From Methylacidiphilum caldifontis (lineage in GTDB: Bacteria; Verrucomicrobiota; Verrucomicrobiia; Methylacidiphilales; Methylacidiphilaceae): a stretch of DNA of 64,000 nt. Below are positions 29,136 to 40,204 of the stretch, in pieces. The notes below the pieces were generated by a model that made no database searches, was not told the DNA's origin, and worked only from the letters and a program-made list of their open reading frames with translations. How positions within the stretch are numbered: the stretch's first letter is position 1; the number at the start of each line of letters is the position of its first letter. The stretch spans positions 496,001 to 560,000 of the forward strand of contig NZ_CP065957.1 of assembly GCF_017310505.1 (NCBI RefSeq). Reading direction: 5' to 3'. A program made the position numbers and the translations under genes.

Positions 29136-29471
29136 ACAAACAGCCCCTGACAACAGGAAAGAAAAAATTTCTTATCCGGACGATCGCATTTTGTGGAGCC
29201 TTTCTTGCCAGTCTCGCGGGAACGGCCCCCTGGCGGGCACCGGAGGACCGACTGGTGCCCCAGCCTCCGAAGCGTGACGGCCTCGGCATCCCCCGCGAAA
29301 GGAGGAGCAGGACCAGAGAAGTCCCTCTCCCTCAACGGACCGGACACCCTCGCCGCCTACAAGCATTCCTGGAATCCCATGACGGCCGGTCCGGACCTCG
29401 TCTCTTACGCCGATACCCTCCCGGAGGGAGTCTTCAACGTCCGGTTCTTCTTCTACATCCGCTTCACCTAG
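29132..29471 (+). pseudogene. Exported protein remnant, frameshifted and cut by an IS
   Basis: The ATG at 29132 overlaps the MFS stop. It opens MNKQPLTTGKKKFLIRTIAF and continues CGAFLASLAGTAPW, a clear signal peptide. The sensible continuation lies in another frame: LSLNGPDTLAAYKHSWNPMT, then AGPDLVSYADTLPEGVFNVR and FFFYIRFT. It ends where the insertion sequence begins at 29472. It looks like the start of an outer-membrane or periplasmic protein of the MFS operon, interrupted by a frameshift and the IS. Confidence 0.55.
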
Positions 29472-31289
29472 CTGAACTTCCGAAACTCTAATATATAAGT
29501 TATTGCAGCAGAACGAGATAACATTTTTATTCTGCCTACATAACCCACTTGGGCGGATGAGCAAACAGCGGTAGTAGGTCGAGTTTTTGAAGCAATGCGT
29601 TGAGCTCTGTAGGGATCCGGGATAAAAGCCAGGTCACAGGCTTTCCCTTGCTAGAGAGTTGGACCAAGCGGATTGATTGCAAGCGGCGGAGCACTTTGGG
29701 AACTTCTTCGGTAAAACCCTTCGCTACCCACTGTAGTTCCGAGCCGGGCGCTAATCCAGAAGGCCAAGAAGCAGAGCCTTATATGGTTACGAACCCGGTC
29801 CGGTCGCCAGTGATAGACCGGACGAATTTCCATGTAGCCCTTGAGCTCGCAAAAGGCTGACTCAACCTCTGCAAGCCTCTTGTAGTGCGTGAGGACTTGC
29901 TGATCCGAAGCTTTTGTCGAGGGGAGGTTAGTCTCCAAAAGATACCAACCATCGATCGCCTCTTCTTCCTTAACCCGCTCCAAATCGAGCTTCCACCAGA
30001 ACCGGCCTTTGGCGTCAACCCCGTACCGAAAGTATTTATGCGCTTGGATTCTCTGGAGCGCCCGGCCGACCCGGCTGCCAAGATTGACCGGATCCACTCC
30101 CTTCCGCATCGATCGTGCTATTTGGCGCAGCAGCTCTTCTCCTTGCTCGATCCGTCTCTGCCGCCGTTCCTTATCCCGTTGCGCTCGCCACTCCCCTCCG
30201 GCGATAACATAGCGAACTCCTTGGTATTCAATCTCCAGAACCCGAGTCCGATCCGTAAGCCAAAGCTGGCGATCTTCAGGAAGGCTTCCGATAATCTCCT
30301 GCAGCTTTGCTTGAGTTGCTCGTGTCACATACTGGAGTTCCAGACCCGTCAATATCTCCAGGTTCCACTGGCTCTTCATCCCCCCGTCGAAGACAAAGGT
30401 CGCTTCCTGGATCCCAAACCTTCGTCGCAGGGTAACCAAAAGCCCCGTCAGGGTCGTATTATCCGCCCGGTTCCCTCGAAGCACCTCCACGTGAATTGGA
30501 ATGCCCCGACTATCCGTAGCGACGGCAAGAAGAACCTGCAGCCTATCCTGCCGATGATCCCTGCTGTAGCCATATTGGGCCAAGCCAGCTGGACCATCCC
30601 CTTCAAAATATACACTGGATAGATCATAGAGCACCAGGCTTGCTCCAGCCGGTTGAGATTCCTCGTAGAGCTTCTTCTCAATCCCGCTCCAAAGCCACCC
30701 GAGTCCATCCATCGCTTGGTAGAGATCTTCCTCCTCCAGGTCATCCTCCTCTAACCCACAAGCCTTGGCCAGGAGTGTCCCCCGGGCTTCCTCCCGCAGG
30801 GCAAGCTTGGATGAGGGAAAAAGAATCCGCCCGTAGATCATCGCCTTCAAAAGTTTCTGTTTCCGTTCCGATTTGACTCCGCCAAGAGCTTGATCCAAAC
30901 CGAATCGTTGCCAAGCTTGCTCGAGGACTGCCAAGCCCCCGTAATCCAAAGCATCCGGGGCTTCCCACTCCTCCAGGGGAACAAGCTTCTTCCCCTGCAA
31001 GATTGCCCTGACCGCATCCCTGACTTCTTCAGGCATCCGAGTCAGATTAGCCAGGATCCTTGTCTTGACCTGTTTGCCCACTCGGTAGGACTCCCGGACA
31101 AGATAAGACCGATAGATCTTGCCGTTTTGGTAGGTACGCACCTCCTGCAAATACATGCCTACAGTATATAAAAATATGAGAAAATAATCAACAAAAATAA
31201 TTCACATTTATTCACATATTACGTCCTACATTATTGACCCTAAGTCCTTTGTCTACCTAAATATCGATCAAAATCATAAGGAAGATCGG
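29472..31289 (-). mobile_element. IS1634-like insertion sequence, copy 1 (near full length)
   Basis: About 1.82 kb. The ends were set from homology with copy 2 (40205-41070) and an imperfect terminal inverted repeat: CTGAACTTCC at the left and, read inward from the right, CCGATCTTCC (8 of 10 match). The left flank is CTAG and the right flank TTAA, so this copy has no simple matching target duplication of its own. It truncates an exported-protein gene on the left and the res gene on the right. Family assignment rests on the transposase. Confidence 0.8.
29536..31156 (-). CDS. IS1634-like DDE transposase with C-terminal frameshift
   Basis: The first frame (29651-31156, 501 residues) begins MYLQEVRTYQNGKIYRSYLV and has a DDE-type core: LYDLSSVYFEGDGPAGLAQY, then FVFDGGMKSQWNL and VESAFCELKGYMEIRPVYHW. 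After LAFWISARLG one extra base shifts the frame, and the last 36 residues of this frame are spurious. The family C-terminus (WVAKGFTEEVPKVLRRLQSI, ending HPPKWVM) continues in the next frame to a stop at 29536. Copy 2 keeps the unshifted frame at this place. The catalytic residues lie before the shift, so activity is uncertain. Confidence 0.8.
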
Positions 31290-33871
31290 TTAACTTCGCC
31301 TTCTTCTGTTTGCTGAACCACGACCCAGTCTGGATAGTAGAAACCGATGGCACTACTTGGTTTAATATAGTCTACTCGAAATTGTGTATTCGATTCACCT
31401 TGCTCTGTTGTAGCCAAGGATGCAAAGCGTAGGACATCTGGGGCATCATCAAGGAATTCTGCAAAGTGCAGTTCAAAATCGTTGTATGTTGCAACATAAT
31501 TAAATATTGTCTTCCGTGCAACAAGCGGCGGCAGGTTGCGTCGCCAAATGAAGGACTTCGTTTCTGAAAGTCTAAAGTTAGCGCGCTCGAACTCGATTGG
31601 GCGACGGATGATCGTCAGTTCTCCAATCTTTTGAGCTAGGTATTTTGCGATGCATTCCTGCATTTCTGGAAACGAAAGATACTTTCGAATTCTTTCTTCT
31701 CTTTCCAGATCTTCTACCACCTGTCCGAAACACCTGGTTGTGATATATGAGCTAACGATTGGAAAGAGCTTTGCAAAGTAAGAAGTAAGCTTTGCTTGTT
31801 GACACACCTTGTTAGTAATGGAACTGAGGAGAGCTTGAACTGGTGGAAATTCGCCAACTCCAACATCCACTTCGTGAACCTGTGTTTGTGTAGTTGCGAA
31901 CTCCATTTTCAGCTTCATCCGGAAACTATCTCCAAGATTCTCCAGATCAGAGATCGGCTTCAGATCAGCGATGTTTAGTTGGGATAGGTTAGGGATGTGA
32001 TGCACAAGGCTTGGTTTAGTTATGGGAATAGCAATATGATAGGCCATACGCTCTTGAATAGGTTCAATGATGACCGGATTTGGTGGATCTGTCTTTGTCG
32101 TTGTAATACCTACACCTTCGGCTTCTAGCTGATCCTGCAAAACCTTGAGTAAGTTTGGTGTACCAAGCCCCTCCAAGGTCTGCATGCGATCTGAGCTTAC
32201 CAGTGGCATCAGGCGAAGACCTCGGCCTATGACCTGTTCGGGCAGTATCTTAGATTTGGCGGTAAAGGGACGCAATCCGAGTATTACAGTCACATTACGC
32301 ACATCCCAGCCTTCCCTGAGCATCATGACGCTTATTATAACTTTAATGTTATTGTTATCGATGTCTCGTGCAGCTTCGCGTGCTTTATCCAGGTCCTTCT
32401 TGGTGATTTCTCCCTGTTGATCAGTATGTATGACCAGAATTTCGGATTCCTTGAATCCAAATTCTTTGGTTTTCAAAAGATAGTCTCCCAGAATATTAGC
32501 ATGAGCGTTTTTTTCCGTAACAATGAAAAGCACGGGTTTAATACCTAGTTTCTTTTTATAAATATCCCAGTGCTCTTTCCACCGTTCCACCGCTGCCCTT
32601 ATCCAGTAGCCATATTTCTCCCCAATGTTTTCGTTAGTTATATGGTCTGGATCTTTTATTTTTATGGGTAGCTTTGGATCATCTTCTTTTGTTACGATGA
32701 GTGGAGCTTTGACAATCCTATCCTCTACCGCTTGCGCGAGGGGGTAGTCGCAAACCGTCCAAGGAAAGTACATTCCTTTCTGGTCTTTTGGAGTAGCCGA
32801 GAAATCAAGCCAAAGGGCAAGGCCTTTTGGTAGACTGCTATTGATATTCAAGAGCGTCTGACTCCATGCCAAGTTTTCGTCATGAACGTGATGTGCCTCA
32901 TCATTTATAACCACAAGATCACTTAGCGACTTAATCTGCTCTAACGTCGTCCGCTGGCTGGTAGTGGCTTGATTCAGATTGGGCTTCTTACCAAGCAAAG
33001 CCTCGATAGCATTTTGTGGAGTCCATTCTTTTTGTTGCAAATCATACAGTTTTTGGGTATTAGTGAGAAATAAGTTGCCATAAGCAGCTGGTTCGTTTAC
33101 ATCTTCACGAAGTATTACTTTTAACTCGAATGGTCTCCATTTAGGAGGAACAAGAGGAAGCTGCCAGAAAATTTGATTGTTGGCGAAATCCTTTTCTAAC
33201 CGTTGATAAACGATAACATTAGGTGCAACAATGAGGAAGTTATTTGAGAGATCAGATGAAGGGATGAACTTCTTATGGAAGTAACACCAAACAATTGCCA
33301 TTGCCATTACCCAGGTCTTGCCCGAGCCTGTTGCCAATTTAAAAGCGAAACGACGAAGTTTCTCCGGTGGAAGATCTTGAATCCCCTCTGTTTTAAGTTC
33401 GGGCACATAGCGTCTAATTTGTCGCTTCCCATCCATGGTAGTTTGAAAGGCTATGTTGTATATGAATAAATCCTCCTTGCATTTGGTTGCGTACTCTTGA
33501 ATCAGTTTTTGGATATCCCGAACGCCTACTATCTCTAAGAGCCAGACTAAAGTCTCGATAGCCTCGCGTTGACAGAAGTAGTACCGAAAGGGACTGTTAA
33601 AACCAGGAACATCATGATCCTCTTCGAACCAGTATTCGAAAAGTCGCTGAGTCACGCAGGAAGCACCAGGGTAACCTTGATCCCGCCATGCATCGACCTG
33701 TTCGCGTATTCTTGGTACAAGTAGTAATCGACTACCTCTCCGACCATCAGCCCCGCGCCAGCCTGTAGGTGAGGTATCATCCTTGACTAGGTGTTGCGTG
33801 GGTTTTTCCCATGGTCGACGACCAGGAATCTCCGGAAGGTCCTTATCGTAGGAAATGATAGCCTTAGCCAT
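31274..33871 (-). pseudogene. Type III restriction enzyme Res subunit, 3' truncated by the IS
   Basis: This 865-residue frame is the helicase/nuclease subunit of a type III restriction-modification system. It has Walker A FKLATGSGKTWVMAMAIVWC, the DEAH-type box VVINDEAHHVHDE, and motif VI LPEQVIGRGLRLMPLV. The C-terminal nuclease should follow the order PD...ExK. The protein reaches FYYPDWVVVQQTEEGEVN and then ends RSSL, and those last codons and the stop are encoded by the IS terminus. The ExK residues are therefore missing, and cleavage should be lost although ATPase motifs remain. It starts 2 nt after the mod stop, in the usual mod-res order. Confidence 0.82.
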
Positions 33872-33873
33872 AA

Positions 33874-35911
33874 CTAGATTACCTCCACGTCGAAAGCTTG
33901 TGTGGTGTCATTACCAAAGATGTCGATCACTTTAACTAAGATCCGGTACTTGCCAGGCTTATCGTAGGTATGTTTATCGGAAATGAGGAGAAGCTTACGA
34001 TCCTTTCGAGTCCGGTAGGCAACCCAGCCCTGCATAAAAGTATCGTTCTGGAAATTCCAGTCTATAGCCCAGTAGTCGATGTAATCAGACCATTTCTTGA
34101 TCTTACATAACACATCTTTGGGAATGAGATCCGCATTAGGCGAAACAAAGTTCGTGAGCTCAACTTGAACAGTCAGCTTTTCAAGATTAATAATATTAGC
34201 CTCGAAGTACGCTAGCTCGAAGAATCGGATATCCCCTTTCTCCACTGCTTGCGTCTCCATTATCTCCCGAGGTATCTGAAAAAGTAAGAGCTTCACGCCT
34301 TTTTGTCTGGCGATCTCATGCATTCGTCCCCCCTTCCGTATATTATTGTTTGGACCTGCAAGACCCATTTCCCATTCCCAGCCCAGCACATGTAGCTCGG
34401 TTTGCTTTAAAGCTACGCATTCATCAAGCGCCGAGTTGATTTCCTCAATAGTTACCGGTGCTTCCACGGATCCAATATGAACCATAGCATTGCCTTTCTT
34501 TCCATGAATATGGCTTTTTCCTATTATGGGCTGAGCGCCATAGATTTTAAGGATGAATGTAATATATTAATAGAAGCGGCGTTCAGTTTCAGCCTTGTCC
34601 TCCATGTCACCAAAGGTCACTCCCTGCCAGTACTGGCGCTCGTATTTGCCGAGATTCAAGATTTCGAAAGGCTTACAGTTTTGGATAGAAAGCAAACGTT
34701 TGCGGGTCACATGGATCGCCCATCGGCTTAAGTCACAACCTATCCAGCGTCGGCCGAGTTTCTCAGCGACAGCAAGGGTGGTTCCTGATCCACAGAAGAA
34801 ATCAGCGACAAGGTCGCCTTCAGCAGAGCACATCTTGACTATTCGCGTGAGAAGACCTTCTGGTTTTTGCGTCTCAAATCCAAGTGCTTCGTGACTATGA
34901 GCACCTAGGTAGCGAACTTCTTCATCATCCCAAATACTCTGAACATGGTGGTAGTTATGCTCGTCCAAGTACTGCTTATAGCGTACGGCTCCGCCATCGC
35001 TGATCACGATTAACCCTTTACGCCAAGCCTCATCAATGCGCTCTTGGCTCCACAGCCAGTGCCTGCCTGGTGGTGGAGCGATAATTTTATCTCCGAAGCG
35101 CCTGGCGGGTCCTGAACCCTTAGCGTTTAAAGAGACAAGTTGGTAGATGCGTCCGTCTTTTTCTTTATCACGGTAGAACTGTTTTGATGTATTCTGCACG
35201 GAGAGGTTGGCCAGGCTGTGTAAAAAAATAGTTCTCTGTTCTGACAAACCACAGAATCACATCATGAATCCTCCCACAACCTCTGCGATCACCATGGGCC
35301 GTAACTCGCCTCCAAATTATTTCGTTCACAAAACGCTCGGTCCCAAACAGCTCATCCATTATTATCTTTATGTAGGGGCTTACCCGATCATCAAGGTGAA
35401 TAAGTATGTTCCCCTTTTCCGATAGAAGGTTTCGCATAACAATGAGGCGTTGGTACATTATTGATAAATATGAACTTAATCCTTGACCCCACGTATCCCG
35501 ATATGCCTTCTCCTCTATGATCGATTGCTCTTTAAAAACCTCATCACCACAATCTCCAATCTCTGTCGTAAATGAGAAATCAGCCCCCGTTGCAAATGGC
35601 GGGTCGATGTAGATGAGATCAATCTTTCCTGCAAATTTCTCCAAAAGAGCCCCCATCACCAACAGATTATCTCCCCAGATTAGCTTGTTCCGCCAGCCTT
35701 TTTCAAATGTTTCTCCTTCCTTGTTTTCCCATATATCCAGGAATGTCTGCTGGATACCATTCTTCCGTGACTCACGTGTAGCTCGACTTTCGTTAATGCG
35801 TTCGATAACCTGAAATGGCAGATTCAGGCGGGGAACCTCCTTCAATGTGCAATCATCATCATATTTTCCGGGCCATACCAGTTCTGTCTTTTTGATCTCA
35901 ATCTTTGCCAT
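33874..35911 (-). pseudogene. Type III adenine DNA methyltransferase Mod, frameshifted plus one nonsense codon
   Basis: Three frames make up one Mod protein of about 680 residues. The first (start MAKIEIKKTELVWPGKYDDD at 35911, with AAGGAGG upstream) contains motif IV DLIYIDPPFATGADFS. It breaks at about 35190 in an AAAA run, where one extra base shifts EYIK-QFYRDKEKDG. The second contains motif I DLVADFFCGSGTTLAVAEKL and WIGCDLSRWAI, the order of beta-class methylases, and ends at a TAA (34567-34569). The same frame then continues YITFILKIYGAQPIIG and MVHIGSVEAPVTIEEI to the real end, so the TAA is probably a GAA-to-TAA change. As read, no active methylase would be made. Confidence 0.82.
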
Positions 35912-35972
35912 ACAACATTCCTCCTTCACCTATTAAAATTCAACGTGCCTCCTGCTGACTTCGTCCAACCAA

Positions 35973-38857
35973 TCATGCCATATCGATGTTTATTAAGCCT
36001 TGTTTTATGCAGTAATGTCGCATGTCGCATTCATTACACACTTTACGATCGGGTATCCTGAGCACTCGAAAGTCGCATTTCTGAATCTTCTTAACAACTT
36101 CATCGAAGCGCTTAGCTGCATCAGATACTTTTTCCGGACGATATGGAATTTCCATCAATGCATTATGCTTACTGGACTCGGCAGTCCAATATAGTAATAG
36201 TCTTTCAGGTCGCATCCCGTATCGTTGTTCAAGGATATGAGCATACATACAGAGCTGATCTTCATAGGCAGCTAAAAGTATTGGATCGTTACTACGCTCG
36301 GAGGTCTTAAAATCGAGTATTTCCAATTTCCCGTCGTTTCCCATGAGAAGGTCAACCTTCCCTGTTAGGATGTAATCATCCTCCTCAAGGGAAACATCAA
36401 CTTCAGTTTGGATTACTCGTCGCATCTCCTCTTGATTCTGACGGAAATAATTCATCACTTGATTAAAGGCAATATCTTTTTCTGATGCTCCGATAGAACG
36501 CGACTCTCTTATTGATAGAAATCGATATGTGCGTTCGAATAATTCTCGAATCCGGGATTCATTAAGGGTATCTAAGCCACCATCAAGTACAATGCGGTGA
36601 ATTTCTTCAATAGTTTGGTGTACAAGGAGTCCGAAAAATATTCCTCCAGAACGGGAAGGAATAAAATTATATTTACGAAAGAACTGATACTGTCGAGGAC
36701 ACGTCTCATAGACCCTAAGATCACCTGAGAAACTGTATGTGCGTTTAGCTGGTTTGCGCTCGTGCATCTTGAAACGCTGCTTTACAAGTAGCTCTTTCTG
36801 CACATAAGGCCATTGAGGCAGTCCCTGCCAGATTGATGCGAAATATTCTTTGGGCTGTTTATGAGCAGTAAGTACTAACAATTTCTGAGCCCTTGAGAAG
36901 GCTACGTAGAAGAGTCGCATCCGGTCAAAAATAGTTATACGATTTTCAGGCTCAAAGCTTTGCCGGCGGTAGAAAGGTCCTAATATTTTATCAATTTGCT
37001 TGGGACTTTGGAGTTGTACATCAAGCGAAACAACCACAACCACTGGGAACTCAAGACCTTTGGCCTGATGGATAGTCATTACCTGGACGTATCCTTCTGG
37101 TATAGGATAGTCTGGATCCTCGTACTCGTTGATGCCTCCATCGTAGAGAAGACGAAGGAAGCTGTTAAAAAGGTCCAGCCGGAGTTTTTCACGGTTATGG
37201 TAGGTAATAACCTTATAGTGGTAGTAAGTCTGGAAAGTATTTAGAAGCTGCGAGAATATTGCGAGGTTCCGGGCTGCATTTTCGTTTTTGACCGCAGTGG
37301 CGAAAGGCTCTAAGGAGAGCAAACGATAAAGATAGTCCGTGGGGCGAGTGTCGAGCGTCTCCCATTTATTTAGAGCATATATCTCGGAATTCCAGGCTTG
37401 AAGAGCTTCGGTAAGAACACGATTTGTCGCAAATCGATGTGCTAGACCAACGCTTGCCTTATCTACATAGCTGGCAAGGTTTGCAACAGATCCAACACTT
37501 TACCTCGTGCATCATCATGCCAACCAAAGATAATTGCAAAGCAAGCAACAAGATCACGAATCTCTTGATTTTCAAAATAAGCCCTAGCTCTCGGACAGAA
37601 GGCCGGGATATTATACTTAGCCAACTCCTTAAGGTATGCCCCGCTGTACTCTTGTCGAACGGTATGGAGAAGAAGTGCCACTTGGCTGTAATCTTCTATT
37701 ATTTGATTTTCTTTTAGCCATACAACTAGATCTGCAAATCGACGCACCTCGTCATGTAGATCTCGCCCCCAGATTGAGAACACAGCAGGATAATCTGGAT
37801 GCTCCGCGGTTGGATCTGCCAGAATCTTTTTGTTGTAACGATATGATGGACCATTTGGATTTGACCAGTCGACTGATTTCATCCATCGATCGTAGCGTTC
37901 CACTATGTAACGATGAGAACGATAGTTCGTCTCCAACTTGACTATTTTGCAGTTTGACATGCGTTGTGGAAATTCAAGGATATTTTGTACAGAAGCACCA
38001 CGAAAGCGGTAGAGACTCTGATCTTCGTCACCGACGACGAAAAGATTCTTCGTATTCTCGGTGAGCTTGATCAAAATTTGTTCTTGGACATAATTTGTAT
38101 CCTGATATTCATCTACAATGACGTACTTGGTCTTAGTCTTCACATCCTCCATGAGAGTAGGATCGCATAGGAGGTTGTAGATGATCTTCTGAAGATGTGC
38201 GAAATCGAGGCGGTTGTCTCGGAAAAGCGCTTTTTGATAGGTGAGGTATGACTCACCGATACTTTGTAGGAAAGGGTTGGATGATGTAAGCAATGTCTCA
38301 GGATTGATCAATTCTTCAGAGATCTTATTAAAGTAGCGACGAAGCTCCCCGATGGTGGTCTAGCGACTCTTCCAGCAACCAAAATAAAGATCATTTAGGT
38401 TTTGTCCAACAATCTCGTCAAAATGTTCAGACAAAAAGAGAAGCTGTGTGAGTTCATCGAGTACTTCATAGTTGTGGCCAATTGGAGTCCGATGCCGATA
38501 CCGTTGTAACAAATGGTTACACAAACCATGAATGGTAGAAACTGTCAGTTCTGAGAGGTCTTCATTATATCCTATCTTCTTAGCAGCGGCCGCTATCCTA
38601 TCCCGCATCTCGAAGGCAGCCTTTTCAGTAAATGTGCAGAGGATCACTTCACTAGGGGTGGCCTGTTCGAGAACAAGGAGATTTAAAGTCTGGAGGATGA
38701 TGCTGAATGTCTTTCCAGAGCCCGGACCCGCTACCACAAGCAGAGGACCAGTCATATGCCCAATGACTGACCGTTGTGCATCATTCAGACATGGAAAACA
38801 ATTAAGAATAGTTGGGTGGATCGTCATAAAAGCCCTGTCTTTTAAAACTAGTGGCAT
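35973..38857 (-). pseudogene. UvrD-like helicase fused to RecB-type nuclease, interrupted twice
   Basis: The protein of about 960 residues begins with superfamily 1 helicase motifs: LNDAQRSVIGHMTGPLLVVA, GPGSGKTFSII, TFTEKAAFEMRDRI. A TAG at 38360 interrupts the frame after FGCWKSR; the same frame resumes TTIGELRRYFNKISEELINP with YVIVDEYQDTNYVQEQ and VVGDEDQSLYRFRGAS. A frameshift near 37463-37500 leads to the last part with VMTIHQAKGLEFPVVVVVSL and FYVAFSRAQKLLVLTA. A PD-(D/E)xK domain follows (GKVDLLMGNDGKLEILDFKT) with cysteines typical of an iron-sulfur Cas4/RecB-like end (CNECDMRHYC). It lies upstream of mod on the same strand and was probably part of the defence cluster. Confidence 0.8.
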
Positions 38858-38916
38858 CTACCGAAATGATCAGATGGTCAATAACCTTGATATTCAAAGC
38901 CTTTGTGGTACAGATT

Positions 38917-39897
38917 TTAGCGACGAGGCCATTCTCCTTTGACTTGTACTTCACTACAAAATCCTTGAACAATTATTCTAGAATTAGGATGGTTGAATTT
39001 TTTTGCGAGTCTCTTAATTCGTTTATCCTCAAGATGTGCATATAAGTATTGCTCTGAATTCGCTGCCAATACTTTATTTACAGACCAGGCATCCTCATTG
39101 AAAACTTCCAAAATATCTGGAACCTGATCATACCACGTCATTAAAAGGGCTCGATACGAAGAAAGAGGAAAAATGATTTCTATATTTTCATTTAAAAAAC
39201 CTCTATTATTTGCTCTAGTGAATTTTGGATCCAATATTTTTATTACTGGGTTGTCAGAGGTAATAAAAAACCCGTGAATAGCATTGACAACCGACCATTT
39301 CATGCAGTCAAAGATCTTGGCTATCTCAATTAAATTCGTAAAGACCGGCAACAGCATATTTTTTTTTGGAACATGAATAGTAAGCCATGATGGGTTTTCG
39401 AGTAATTTGTATAGGTATTCGCGATCCTCTTTATTGAATTTATCTCCAGTCTTTTCTTCTATTCTGTTAATTAGTGTATCAAACGCTTCAGGAATTGTTC
39501 TGTAAGTATCGATCAATATCTGCGCTAATATTCTATGGATTTCGGCGACAAAACAACGCATACTTTGTGTTCGCAAGACCATCAATGCTAGAAACAAACT
39601 AAAATCGAAGCGTTCTTGAGTGCCTTCAGTCGGTAAAACCCCACGGAGTAGATTCTCATAGATGGGAGCGGCATCGCTTTCAACTCTCGAAAAGAACTTT
39701 TCAATATCATTGAGCCTTTTACCATCTTTATTTTTAATAGAATAGTAATCTTTCACACATGCTGTGTTTTCCGGTAGAGAAGACCACACGTCTCCTGATT
39801 TTGAATCATAGGTCCAAATATGACCTTGAGGTTTTTTACCTACAAAGTGCTTGAGGTAAAAGACTGGCACGAAATGATGATATTTTGGTTCTGACAT
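38917..39897 (-). CDS. DUF4238 family protein
   Basis: The frame from MSEPKYHHFVPVFYLKHFVG has the hallmark H-H-F-V-P-x-F-Y-L-K-x-F start of DUF4238, with ITSDNPVIKIL near residue 220 and a C-terminal region of about 320 residues in total. The family is uncharacterised and often found in defence or mobile regions. A TTG at 39921 would extend it by 8 residues, but 39897 gives the family start. It appears intact, in contrast to the three broken genes downstream on the same strand. Confidence 0.75.
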   Translation of the reverse strand: MSEPKYHHFVPVFYLKHFVGKKPQGHIWTYDSKSGDVWSSLPENTACVKDYYSIKNKDGKRLNDIEKFFSRVESDAAPIYENLLRGVLPTEGTQERFDFSLFLALMVLRTQSMRCFVAEIHRILAQILIDTYRTIPEAFDTLINRIEEKTGDKFNKEDREYLYKLLENPSWLTIHVPKKNMLLPVFTNLIEIAKIFDCMKWSVVNAIHGFFITSDNPVIKILDPKFTRANNRGFLNENIEIIFPLSSYRALLMTWYDQVPDILEVFNEDAWSVNKVLAANSEQYLYAHLEDKRIKRLAKKFNHPNSRIIVQGFCSEVQVKGEWPRR

Positions 39898-40204
39898 GAA
39901 AATTCTTTTAATATTTATCAAACTTTAAATAATTATCTCTTTAGATCAATTTGATAAATAGGAAAAGTTTTGATAAGGTTTTTTCTCGATTAACTTAACT
40001 TTTGAAATTTTTAGATATAAGGTTTTGCGGTGGAGGATATTGTCTTTTTTTTTCCTGCTTACATGACCTAGATATGCAGATGCAAGAAATGCAAAAGAAG
40101 TTTGAGTTTTTGAAGCAAGGCTTTGACTTTAAAAGAATCTTTGAAGAATTTTTTACATGTCTTTTCTTAACAGATTTAATTGCTTAATATTTCGTTCATA
40201 TTAA
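39898..40204. other. AT-rich gap left of IS copy 2
   Basis: The stretch is strongly AT-rich. A 61-codon open frame at 40002-40187 has no recognisable features and I do not call it. I looked here for the missing 3' end of res, expected if the inner TTAA flanks came from one insertion, and did not find the ExK segment. Confidence 0.4.

Noticed and set aside
40002-40187. 61-codon plus-strand open frame left of IS copy 2
   Set aside because: No ribosome site, no family features, and composition typical of AT-rich non-coding DNA.
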